From Clostridiales bacterium (GTDB taxonomy: Bacteria > Bacillota > Clostridia > Oscillospirales > Oscillospiraceae), in NCBI GenBank assembly GCA_029008095.1, contig JAQXJB010000052.1, forward strand, positions 209,238 to 273,237: a stretch of 64,000 nt of DNA, written 5' to 3'. Shown here piece by piece: positions 1 to 8,579 of this stretch. A program made the position numbers and the translations under genes. Position 1 is the first letter of the stretch. The number at the start of each line of letters is the position of its first letter. The notes beneath the pieces are model-generated. The model searched no databases. It was not told the DNA's origin and saw nothing but the letters and a program-made list of their open reading frames with translations.

Positions 1-1
1 G

Positions 2-418
2 CTGGAGGGCATCACCCGAACCGGCTTCTCCGATGACGCTGATATACCCGCTTGGGAGAAGGCGTATATTTCCACAGCTCTGATGGCCGGCGTGGTGCAG
101 GGCTATTCCACCGATGAAGGCAAGATAGTTTTTGCCTCTGCCGACGAAATAAGCTGCGCCGAGGCTATGGTAATGCTCAACAATTCTCTGAAGATTTCCA
201 ATGTAAGCTCCGCTTCAAGTCTTGACGCCGAAGCGCTCCCCGTATGGGCAGCTCAGGCCGCAGCTAATCTGAGCGCCTGCAGCATAATCAACCCCTCCAT
301 CGCCAATTACAACAGTCCGCTGACCCGCGGCGACGCCGCAAAGATGCTCTGCTCCTCCCTTGACCTGTTGGCGGAACGGGAGAGCAATAAAGGCTCGCTG
401 TTGAGCTGGGCATGGTAA
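2..418 (+). CDS. SLH (S-layer homology) domain protein, C-terminal fragment truncated by window start
   Basis: Open frame from base 2 (LEGITRTGFSDDADIPAWEKAYISTALMAGVVQGY...) matches SLH motif pattern; stop at 418. Confidence 0.75.
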   Translation: MEGITRTGFSDDADIPAWEKAYISTALMAGVVQGYSTDEGKIVFASADEISCAEAMVMLNNSLKISNVSSASSLDAEALPVWAAQAAANLSACSIINPSIANYNSPLTRGDAAKMLCSSLDLLAERESNKGSLLSWAW

Positions 419-469
419 TCGCGGCTCCATTCGTCGATGGTAGAAAAATATTGCGGCAGACTTTAAAAT

Positions 470-494
470 ACGCCGGTGGCATTGCCACCGGCGT
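470..494. terminator. Rho-independent terminator-like hairpin
   Basis: ACGCCGGTGGC-ATT-GCCACCGGCGT, 11 bp stem; T-rich tract on the minus-strand side. Confidence 0.7.
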
Positions 495-505
495 TGTGCT
501 ATGTA

Positions 506-1012
506 TCAATACTTATGCTTGCTGTGCTGCTCCAGATCGTTGGGTATATTTCGCTCGGTCTGGTACGCGGTGAGAGGCTTCTCCAAATCTTTATAGTAGT
601 CAGCGGAAAGCTTAACACCCTTGGATTCGCCCTTGACGATGAGTTCAGCGAAGGTGTTGTTGGTTCTTGCCGCGCGGGAATTGACCGCGTTTACGCCGGG
701 GAAGGTCCAGATGATAGCGCTGATCTTCTCGATGGGATATTCCTTCACGCCGAAGAGCGAATAGACAACGATAGCCGTGTCATAAAGCTCTACTCTGGCG
801 ACAGCAATGAGTCTGATAACGAGAATCAGAACAGCCACCATGAGGATAAAGGAAATAACCAGTGCCACCGAGATGATACGACCGCTCTTCAGGTTGCTGC
901 TGAGCAGCGCGCCGAAGACGACGATCAGTGCAACTTCGAGACAGACCTCTGGCATGTAGACCATAGGTACTGTACCGAACCTGCGAATTTTTTTTCCATA
1001 CTTTTCTTCCAT
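506..1012 (-). CDS. Hypothetical membrane protein with two predicted TM helices
   Basis: ORF; likely start at MEEKYGKKIRRF; hydrophobic segments. Confidence 0.6.
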   Translation of the reverse strand: MEEKYGKKIRRFGTVPMVYMPEVCLEVALIVVFGALLSSNLKSGRIISVALVISFILMVAVLILVIRLIAVARVELYDTAIVVYSLFGVKEYPIEKISAIIWTFPGVNAVNSRAARTNNTFAELIVKGESKGVKLSADYYKDLEKPLTAYQTERNIPNDLEQHSKHKY

Positions 1013-1031
1013 AACATATCTCCTTTTATAT

Positions 1032-1919
1032 TTAAAATTTCTTTGCATTCCATTCTCTGAGGTCTTTGAGCTGCTCATGCAGACGCACATAGCTGGCATG
1101 CCTGCTGGGACAGATATCCCCGCGTTCCACAGCTTCGATTACCGCGCAGCCCATTTCCTTCACATGCGCACAGTCGGCAAATCGGCACTTACCGCTATAT
1201 GGAGCAAATTCGCGGAACAGCTCCGGGAGCCGCTCCTTAAGCTCAAGATCCACATCATCCGCGTCAAAGGAAGAAAAGCCCGGTGTATCTATTGCCGCGG
1301 CTCCGTTGGAAAAGCGAAACATTTCCACATGGCGAGTGGTATGGCGGCCGCGTCCAAGCTTCTCGCTGACCTCGCCGGTCTCAATTCCGAAATCCGGTTC
1401 GAGGGCGTTCAGCAAACTTGACTTTCCAACGCCGGAATTACCCGTAAACGCGCATACATGTCCCTTTATGGTCTCTCCCAGTTCCGCCACACCCTCACCG
1501 GAAAAAGCGCTGGTGCGGATCGTTCTGAAACCGGAGCGGGAGTAGATATCAAAAAGCTCGTCACCGGGATCGGCATCACTTTTATTGACGCAAATTATGG
1601 GCTCACAGCCCTTCAATTCCGCTATGGCCGCTATACGATCCACCAGAAATGGGTCCGTCACCGGGATAACGGCTGAGGCAATGATGACCATCATATCAAT
1701 ATTGGCTACCGAGGGACGGATGAAGGAATTTCTCCGGGGCAGTATTTCCACCAGAGTCCCTTTGCCGTTTTCGGTTTCCTCTATCATCACCTCATCGCCC
1801 ACAAGGGGAGATACTCCGTCCTTGCGGAACCTGCCTCTTGCCCGGCACTCTATTTTCCCTTCAGGCGTATCAACGTAATAAAAACCGCTGAGCGCCTTAA
1901 AAACTATGCCTTTCTTCAT
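1032..1919 (-). CDS. rsgA: Ribosome small-subunit-dependent GTPase A
   Basis: Circularly permuted GTPase motifs (NKSD, GNSGVGKSSL, DTPGF) and C-terminal Zn motif. Confidence 0.95.
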   Translation of the reverse strand: MKKGIVFKALSGFYYVDTPEGKIECRARGRFRKDGVSPLVGDEVMIEETENGKGTLVEILPRRNSFIRPSVANIDMMVIIASAVIPVTDPFLVDRIAAIAELKGCEPIICVNKSDADPGDELFDIYSRSGFRTIRTSAFSGEGVAELGETIKGHVCAFTGNSGVGKSSLLNALEPDFGIETGEVSEKLGRGRHTTRHVEMFRFSNGAAAIDTPGFSSFDADDVDLELKERLPELFREFAPYSGKCRFADCAHVKEMGCAVIEAVERGDICPSRHASYVRLHEQLKDLREWNAKKF

Positions 1920-3799
1920 TCAATATCAGGTGCGACCGCACCGGTATCCGGCTCCGCGGAGGGCTGCTCGGGGTCGGGCTGATCCGTCCAATTTTCCTCC
2001 CCGCCGGTCTCTCCTCCCTCTGGTTCTTCGGTATCCACGGGAGGCTTCTGAGCGAGGGAGCCGTTGGAAATGCTTATATTTACCTTGGTATGCTCGGCGA
2101 TCTCGGTGCCGGCGGCAATATTCTGGAAGACGACCTCTCCCTCGGGAGCTTCGTCATCCACGGAGTTTATCGTGCCGAGAGCAAGGTTCATGCTGTCAAG
2201 TATGCCCCTTGCGGCGTCAGCGGTACGGCCCACCAGGTCTGGCATTTCAACATACTTTATCTCAGGGCCTCCGCTGACGGTAAGGTACACCTTATCGCCC
2301 TCATTGAGCTCGACGCCCGGAGCGGGCACAGTGCTGATAACATAGCCCTCTGTGACATCATCGGAGGTTACGGTAGTGACCTCCACCTGAAGCTTCAGTT
2401 TCTGAAGGGCAATATACGCCTGACGGTACTCGCTGTTTATGACAGACGGCATTATGATATAAGTGTCGCCGCTGCTCACGACCACCTTCATATCAGACTT
2501 GCGCTCGCTGTTTTTGATAACGGTTCTGCCCGAAGAAGGAGTCTGCTTAATGATATAGCCCGCCTCAACAGTGTCGCTGGACTCGTAGCTGGGAATGATG
2601 TTGTAATAATCCGTATAAGATGGGTTAATGAGCACATCCTCAAGGCGGCTGCCAACCAGTTCGGGAACAGTCATGGTTTCCGGAGATGAGAAAACATCGC
2701 CCAGCCAATAGTACCAGAGGAAAACAAACACGGCAATAATGAACACCACAACGCAGAATATACCGGACAGAGTGGAAACCCGCCTTGCTCTGCGGGCGCT
2801 CTCTATATAGTCCTCCTTTGTCATTTCGCCCTTGCGGGATACCGGCGCCACACCATCCCGATAGGTATTGCCGTTTCTCGTATACTCGTCCCCCTCTCCA
2901 TCGCCTCTTTCAGACGGGTTTACAGTCTCGATTATTTCTTTCTCACTGTAGTCAAAATCCGCATCCGGATTTTTTCTGAAGCATTCAAGGTCATCGTAGA
3001 GGTCCTCTGCGGACTGATAGCGCTGGTTAAGGTCGGGGTTCATGGCCCGCATGGTTATGGCCTCCAGCCCGGCGGGAACATCCGGATTGATTTCTCTGGG
3101 CTGCAGGGGGATGGAGCTGATATGCTGTATGGCAACGGAAACTGCGCTGTCTCCCTCAAATGGCAGACGGCCGGTAAGCATCTCATACATGACGACGCCG
3201 AGGGAATAAATGTCCGTCCTTGCGTCAATATGGCCGCCCTTTGCCTGCTCCGGAGATATATAGTGCACCGAGCCGAGAGTTTCGTTGGTGAGAGTATCCT
3301 GGAGGTTAGTCAGACGGGCTATTCCGAAGTCGGTGACTTTTACGCTGCTGTCGGCCAGTATGAGAATATTATGGGGCTTTATATCCCGATGGATTATTCC
3401 TCTGCTATGGGCATGAGCAAGCGCCTTGGATATCTGGGTGGAAAAATGCAGAACTTCCTTCCATGTAAGGGCGCCCCGGCGCTGCATATATTGCTTGAGG
3501 GTTATGCCCTCGATGAGTTCCATGATGATATACTCTGTCTCAGAGGAGCGGCTGACGTCATACACCGCGACTATATTGGGATGAGAAAGCATTGCGACAG
3601 CCTGGGATTCCGTGTGGAAACGGCGCAGAAAATCCTCATCCAGTGCCAGCTCATCCTTGAGTATCTTAACCGCTACATAGCGGTTGAGCCTGTGGCACAA
3701 AGCCTTATAAACGACGGACATTCCGCCCTCGCCTATCTTCTCAATTATTTCATATCGGTTATCCAGCAATTGCCCGATATATTTATCCTTATGATCCAT
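1916..3799 (-). CDS. prkC: PASTA-domain Ser/Thr protein kinase
   Basis: Kinase motifs (IHRDIKPHNIL, DFGIAR), TM helix, PASTA repeats; adjacent PP2C phosphatase. Confidence 0.95.
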   Translation of the reverse strand: MDHKDKYIGQLLDNRYEIIEKIGEGGMSVVYKALCHRLNRYVAVKILKDELALDEDFLRRFHTESQAVAMLSHPNIVAVYDVSRSSETEYIIMELIEGITLKQYMQRRGALTWKEVLHFSTQISKALAHAHSRGIIHRDIKPHNILILADSSVKVTDFGIARLTNLQDTLTNETLGSVHYISPEQAKGGHIDARTDIYSLGVVMYEMLTGRLPFEGDSAVSVAIQHISSIPLQPREINPDVPAGLEAITMRAMNPDLNQRYQSAEDLYDDLECFRKNPDADFDYSEKEIIETVNPSERGDGEGDEYTRNGNTYRDGVAPVSRKGEMTKEDYIESARRARRVSTLSGIFCVVVFIIAVFVFLWYYWLGDVFSSPETMTVPELVGSRLEDVLINPSYTDYYNIIPSYESSDTVEAGYIIKQTPSSGRTVIKNSERKSDMKVVVSSGDTYIIMPSVINSEYRQAYIALQKLKLQVEVTTVTSDDVTEGYVISTVPAPGVELNEGDKVYLTVSGGPEIKYVEMPDLVGRTADAARGILDSMNLALGTINSVDDEAPEGEVVFQNIAAGTEIAEHTKVNISISNGSLAQKPPVDTEEPEGGETGGEENWTDQPDPEQPSAEPDTGAVAPDIE

Positions 3800-3814
3800 T
3801 GTAAATATATCCTT

Positions 3815-4552
3815 TCACTTAGAGAGCAAGACAACGGTAACGTTGTCCGATGCGTTTCTGCCAAGAGCGATATTCATCATTCTTTCGGCAGCCGTATCAT
3901 TGCTATCCCCGTAAAGCACCTCAAAGAGCATTTCCTGAGAGTTTACTATATTGCTTAATCCATCGCTGCACAGGAGCAGATAATCTCCCTCATCCAGCTC
4001 CACCTCGAAGGTATCGCAATGAACATGCAGTTCCGTACCCACGGCTCGGGTGATAAGGTTTTTACGCGGGTGCTTCCATGCCTGCTCGCGGCTGAGCTCA
4101 CCCTTGTCTATCATATCCTCAACGAGGGAATGGTCCTTGGTTACCTGCTTTATCTCGTTATTTTTTATTATGTAGCACCGGCTATCGCCCACATTGACGA
4201 CCGTGGTTCTGTCTCCGCAGAGCAGCGCCGCGACAAGCGTAGTGCCCATTCCCCGGTAATCCGGGCTGCTCTTGGCAAGTTCCAATATATCCCGGTTGGC
4301 CCGGTCGGCTGCGTCCGCCATGATCACCCGGAAATTTCCGTTTCCGGCCGCGATATCGTTTTTTATGGCCTCTACGAACTTCTCCCGGGCGGTGGCGCTG
4401 GCAAGGTCGCCGGCCTTCGCGCCGCCCATGCCGTCGCAGACAAGGCAGAGCACTGTTTCCTTGCCGTCCAGCGTACCGACAGACCCCGCGAAGAAGGAAT
4501 CCTGATTCATCGTTCTTACCGTTCCTTTGTCGGTCAGACCCCAATATTTCAT
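3815..4552 (-). CDS. PP2C-family Ser/Thr phosphatase (Stp1/PrpC-like)
   Basis: MKYWGLTDKGTVRTMNQDSF, CDGMGGAKAGDLAS, NVGDSRCY, CSDGLSNIV motifs; likely start at internal Met. Confidence 0.93.
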   Translation of the reverse strand: MKYWGLTDKGTVRTMNQDSFFAGSVGTLDGKETVLCLVCDGMGGAKAGDLASATAREKFVEAIKNDIAAGNGNFRVIMADAADRANRDILELAKSSPDYRGMGTTLVAALLCGDRTTVVNVGDSRCYIIKNNEIKQVTKDHSLVEDMIDKGELSREQAWKHPRKNLITRAVGTELHVHCDTFEVELDEGDYLLLCSDGLSNIVNSQEMLFEVLYGDSNDTAAERMMNIALGRNASDNVTVVLLSK

Positions 4553-4615
4553 TTTGATCGGACCTCCAATCTTTGATAATTCGGCTTTTTTCACCTTAAG
4601 GCAACGGGAGTCGCC

Positions 4616-5665
4616 TTATTTGCCGGTTTCCTTTGCGGTTTTTCGCCTGAGCTGACCGCAGGCCGCGTCTATATCCGAACCGAGCCTTCTGCGAACGGTG
4701 GCATTGACGCCCATATCGCAGAGACGGTTCATAAAGGCTTTAGCGTTGCCCGGTTTGAGTGGGCTGCCCTCGATATTATTCAGTGGTATGATATTGACAT
4801 GTCCGCCTATGGGACGCATCAGCTTCGCCAGGAGCTTCGCCTGCTCCTGAGAATCGTTCACGCCGTCTATGAGCGCATATTCAAAGGATATGCGCCTGCC
4901 CGTTTTTTCATAATATGCTCGGCAGGCAGCCATTAGCTCCGCTATGTTATGTTTTTTGTTTATGGGCATCAATTTGTTTCGGGTCTCATCATCGGGTGCA
5001 TGCAGAGAAACCGATAATGTTAATTGTAAATTATAATCGGCCAGTTTGTCAATTCTTTCTGTCAATCCGCATGTAGAAAGTGATATATGCCTCATGCCGA
5101 TATTCATTCCGTCCTTATGATTCACCAGTTGGAGGAAACGCATCACGTTATCAAAGTTCTCCAGAGGCTCTCCGATGCCCATGAGCACGATATTGGAAAT
5201 CTTCTCCCCCGAGTCCAGCTCGGTATAGCGCACCTGGTCGAGTATCTCGGAAGCTTCAAGATTGCGTACAAGTCCGCTTCCGGTGGAGGCGCAGAATATG
5301 CAGCCCTGGCGGCAGCCCACCTGAGAAGAGACGCAGGCTGTATTGCCGTGCTCATACTTCATGAGCACGCTTTCCACAGCGTTGCCGTCCCTAAGCTGCC
5401 AGAGATATTTTATCGTGCCGTCTATGGCTGACTGCTGCTTGCGGATCACCCGTGGAGGGACAATATAAAACTCGTTGTCAAGGCGCTCACGAAGAGACTT
5501 GGATAGGTCGGTCATCTCCTCAAAGCTTGCCACTCCTGCCGTGAGCCATTTGAAGATCTGTCCCGCGCGGAACTTTTTCTCCCCTATGCCGGCAAGATAT
5601 TCGCCTATCTCCTCGGGCAGCATGGACTTTATATCCCGCTTTATTTCTTTTTCCTCATTCTGCAT
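4616..5665 (-). CDS. rlmN: 23S rRNA (adenine2503-C2)-methyltransferase
   Basis: Radical SAM CxxxCxxC (CRQGCIFCAS) and RlmN motifs. Confidence 0.95.
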   Translation of the reverse strand: MQNEEKEIKRDIKSMLPEEIGEYLAGIGEKKFRAGQIFKWLTAGVASFEEMTDLSKSLRERLDNEFYIVPPRVIRKQQSAIDGTIKYLWQLRDGNAVESVLMKYEHGNTACVSSQVGCRQGCIFCASTGSGLVRNLEASEILDQVRYTELDSGEKISNIVLMGIGEPLENFDNVMRFLQLVNHKDGMNIGMRHISLSTCGLTERIDKLADYNLQLTLSVSLHAPDDETRNKLMPINKKHNIAELMAACRAYYEKTGRRISFEYALIDGVNDSQEQAKLLAKLMRPIGGHVNIIPLNNIEGSPLKPGNAKAFMNRLCDMGVNATVRRRLGSDIDAACGQLRRKTAKETGK

Positions 5666-6954
5666 ATATAAAAACCGTCCGTTCCGTATTCAAAGGGCCA
5701 TAGAGTCTTTTCGCCGTTGGGTACATCCCCTATGGGTGCGGGCAGCCCAAAGCCTTCCCGGGTGAAATCGCCGTTTTCCGAAAGGAATTTTTCGGTGACG
5801 TCCTCGTTCTCTTCCCGGACGAGCGTGCAGGTGGAATAGACAAGCCTGCCGCCCGGCTTTACATAGCCGGCAAGATTTTTGAGAATATTATATTGTATTT
5901 CAGGCAATTGCGCAATATCTTCAAAGCTTTTATAGCGTATTTCCGGCTTTTTTCTCACCACACCCATTCCGGAGCAGGGCACATCGGCGATGACAAGGTC
6001 GAAGCGCTCCTTCAGAGTAGGGTTAAATTGCGAGCCGTCCGCGGGAGCGGTGGATATTATATCTATGTGAAGGCGCTCCGCTCCCTCATCAATGCGCTTT
6101 AATTTATTGGGATGCAAATCGCAGGACAGTATGCTTCCCTCGTTCTCCATGAGCATAGCGGCAAGGAAGCTCTTTCCGCCGGGGGCGGAGCAGGCGTCCA
6201 GCACCGTTTCTCCCCTTTTTGGCCCTGCCGCCAGCACGGCCATAGCCGCGGCGGCGTCCTGCACCATAGCAAAGCCGTTCCTGAAGGCCGTCAGCTCCGC
6301 AAGGCTTCCTGTACCGCTGACGGTAACGCAGCCATTCAGCCACGGATGAGCCTTTGCGCTTATGCCATCGGCTTCAAGGCTATTTATCAGTTCCCCGGGA
6401 GTGCAGCGCAGCGGGTTTGCCCGGAGGGTAATATCCGCGTCAGCGTTATCCGCGGCCATGAGCAGCTCTGTCTTTTCCGCTCCGATGAGAGCGGAGAAAT
6501 ATTTATGCCACTGTTCTGTGTGGCTGTACCTCACCCAGGGTTCCTTCGGTTCAGGATACTTGCCCACATTCTCTGCAACGCGGCGCAGCACGGCGTTCAC
6601 AAGGCCGGAAGCGGCCTTATTGGCCAGCTTTTTGGTGAGGGCAACACCCTCGTTCACGGCGGCGCTGTGGGGTATCTTATCCATGAACATGATCTGATAT
6701 GCCGAAACACGAAGTATATCCAGCACATTGGGCTGGAGCTTTCCAAGGCCGCCCTTGACGTAAAGGCCGAGCCGGAAGTCAATGAGTCCCATATTCTGCA
6801 GTACGCCGCAGCTAAGACGGGTGGCAAGCGCCTTATCACGCGCATCCATATTCTCTTTTTTGAAAACGCCGTTGAGATATGCGTCCGACCACGCGCCTGA
6901 GCGTCTGTAAGCTCCCAGAGCGGTCACCGCGGCTTCTCTTGCACTTATGGGCAT
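5641..6954 (-). CDS. rsmB: 16S rRNA (cytosine967-C5)-methyltransferase
   Basis: NusB-like N-term, DACSAPGGKSFLAA and ADVPCSGMGV motifs; start set at MPISAREAAV after GGAGGATTATT. Confidence 0.92.
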   Translation of the reverse strand: MPISAREAAVTALGAYRRSGAWSDAYLNGVFKKENMDARDKALATRLSCGVLQNMGLIDFRLGLYVKGGLGKLQPNVLDILRVSAYQIMFMDKIPHSAAVNEGVALTKKLANKAASGLVNAVLRRVAENVGKYPEPKEPWVRYSHTEQWHKYFSALIGAEKTELLMAADNADADITLRANPLRCTPGELINSLEADGISAKAHPWLNGCVTVSGTGSLAELTAFRNGFAMVQDAAAAMAVLAAGPKRGETVLDACSAPGGKSFLAAMLMENEGSILSCDLHPNKLKRIDEGAERLHIDIISTAPADGSQFNPTLKERFDLVIADVPCSGMGVVRKKPEIRYKSFEDIAQLPEIQYNILKNLAGYVKPGGRLVYSTCTLVREENEDVTEKFLSENGDFTREGFGLPAPIGDVPNGEKTLWPFEYGTDGFYICRMRKKK

Positions 6955-6958
6955 AATA

Positions 6959-7098
6959 ATCCTCCATGCGGCAATACCGCACAAATCGTCATTAAAAATC
7001 TCCCCCGCATGGAGGATTTTTGCCATCATCGCCGGTTGCCCAACGGGCGAGGCGATGGGCCTTTTCATAAGATAGTGTGATTTTTCACACGATCCCTC
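6959..7098 (-). repeat. Dispersed repeat copy 1 (family of 4), upstream of rsmB
   Basis: Shares TCGCCGGTTGCCCAACGGGCGAGGC, TAGTGTGATTTTTCACAC and the terminal CCTCCAT (SD on minus strand) with the copies at 27945, 41329 and 43086. Confidence 0.85.
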
Positions 7099-7107
7099 AT
7101 TTTCTCC

Positions 7108-8028
7108 TCAGTCAGTTATCTTATGTCCTCTGAGATAGTCGGCGGTCTTCATGCGTTTTCCACCGGGAGCCTGAAGCTCTGTTATCACTATGGCTTTCCC
7201 GTCGCCGCAGGCTACAACAAGTCCCTGCTTGTTCTGCCCGACTATCCTGCCGGCGGGCAGGTCGGTCGTATCCTCCGCCATGACGGCGGCAAATATTTTG
7301 AAGGTCTCGCCGCCGAATTCCGCTGTGGCGGCGGGCTTGGGAGCCAGTCCGCATATGTGGTTTATTACCCGGCGGGCAGGCTTCGTCCAATCTATGGGAC
7401 AATCCTCTCTGTGGAGAGGCGGAGCGAAGCTGGCCAGAGCGGAGTTCTGGGGAGTGCGGACAGCGGTCCCGTTCTCGATGGCGCGGAGGGTATTTACAAG
7501 CAGCTCGGCGCCCATGACCTTGAGCCGGTCATACAGTTCGCCGTATGTCTCATATTCACCAACGGGGGTGGAAACCATGTCTATCATATCGCCCGCGTCC
7601 ATTTCCGGAGCAAGGTACATGGATGTCACTCCGCCAAGCTCCTCGCCGTTGAGGACTGTCCACTGAATAGGAGCAGAACCTCTGTACTTGGGCAGAAGAG
7701 AACCATGGATATTGATAAAGCCCAGCGGCATGCACTCAAGCATATCCTCCGGAATGAGCTTGCCGTAGGCCACGACCACGGCGATGTCCGCGCCGAGGGA
7801 CTTCATTTCCTCCAGCACCTCGGGCTGGTTTCTCAGTCTGGCAGGCTGGAACACGGGCAGACCATTTTTCAGCGCGTACTCCTTCACGGGACTTGCGGTA
7901 AGCTTCATGCCGCGCTTTGCGGGCTTGTCCGGCTGAGTGTAGACGCCGCAAATATCGAAGCCCGCTTCATATATGGCTTTCAGGGACTCCAGAGCAAAAT
8001 CCGGAGTACCCATAAACAACACTTTCAT
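7108..8028 (-). CDS. fmt: Methionyl-tRNA formyltransferase
   Basis: MKVLFMGTPDFA, INIHGSLLPKYRGSAPIQW motifs. Confidence 0.95.
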   Translation of the reverse strand: MKVLFMGTPDFALESLKAIYEAGFDICGVYTQPDKPAKRGMKLTASPVKEYALKNGLPVFQPARLRNQPEVLEEMKSLGADIAVVVAYGKLIPEDMLECMPLGFINIHGSLLPKYRGSAPIQWTVLNGEELGGVTSMYLAPEMDAGDMIDMVSTPVGEYETYGELYDRLKVMGAELLVNTLRAIENGTAVRTPQNSALASFAPPLHREDCPIDWTKPARRVINHICGLAPKPAATAEFGGETFKIFAAVMAEDTTDLPAGRIVGQNKQGLVVACGDGKAIVITELQAPGGKRMKTADYLRGHKITD

Positions 8029-8029
8029 T

Positions 8030-8563
8030 TTACTCTTCCTCGTATTCTTCGTATTCTTCGTATTCCTCGTCATCCTCTGCGGCGGACAGCTCTGCCATCT
8101 CCTCGGGAGTGAGTATACGCTCGGCGCGGGTATCGAAGAGTATGCCGGAAAGGTGGTCTATCTCATGACAGAAGCAGCGGGCGGTCAAGCCCTCGCCGTC
8201 CACCTCGAACCATTCGCCGTCCCGGTCCTGCGCCTTGACCTTGACGTATTCCGGGCGCTTTACGATACCCCATACGCCGGGAACGCTAAGGCAGCCCTCC
8301 GGCCCCTCCTGCTCGCCATCAGTTTCAATGATTTCCGGGTTGATGAGTTCTATAATCTCGTCATCGTTATTGGTATCCATGACCAGAACGGCTCTTCTGA
8401 GTATGCCGACCTGGGGCGCGGCGAGGCCAACCCCGTTTGACTCGATGAGCGTCTCGCGCATATCGTCCAACAGCTTATGAAGACGGGAATTGAAGTCGGT
8501 GACCTCGCGGCATTTTTTATTCAGGCATTCGTCGCCCTTCTTAACTATGTTTCTCAGCGCCAT
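8030..8563 (-). CDS. def: Peptide deformylase with acidic EEY-repeat tail
   Basis: GVGLAAPQVG, EGCLSVPG, CHEIDHLSGILF motifs. Confidence 0.95.
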   Translation of the reverse strand: MALRNIVKKGDECLNKKCREVTDFNSRLHKLLDDMRETLIESNGVGLAAPQVGILRRAVLVMDTNNDDEIIELINPEIIETDGEQEGPEGCLSVPGVWGIVKRPEYVKVKAQDRDGEWFEVDGEGLTARCFCHEIDHLSGILFDTRAERILTPEEMAELSAAEDDEEYEEYEEYEEE

Positions 8564-8579
8564 AACATTTTCATTCCTT

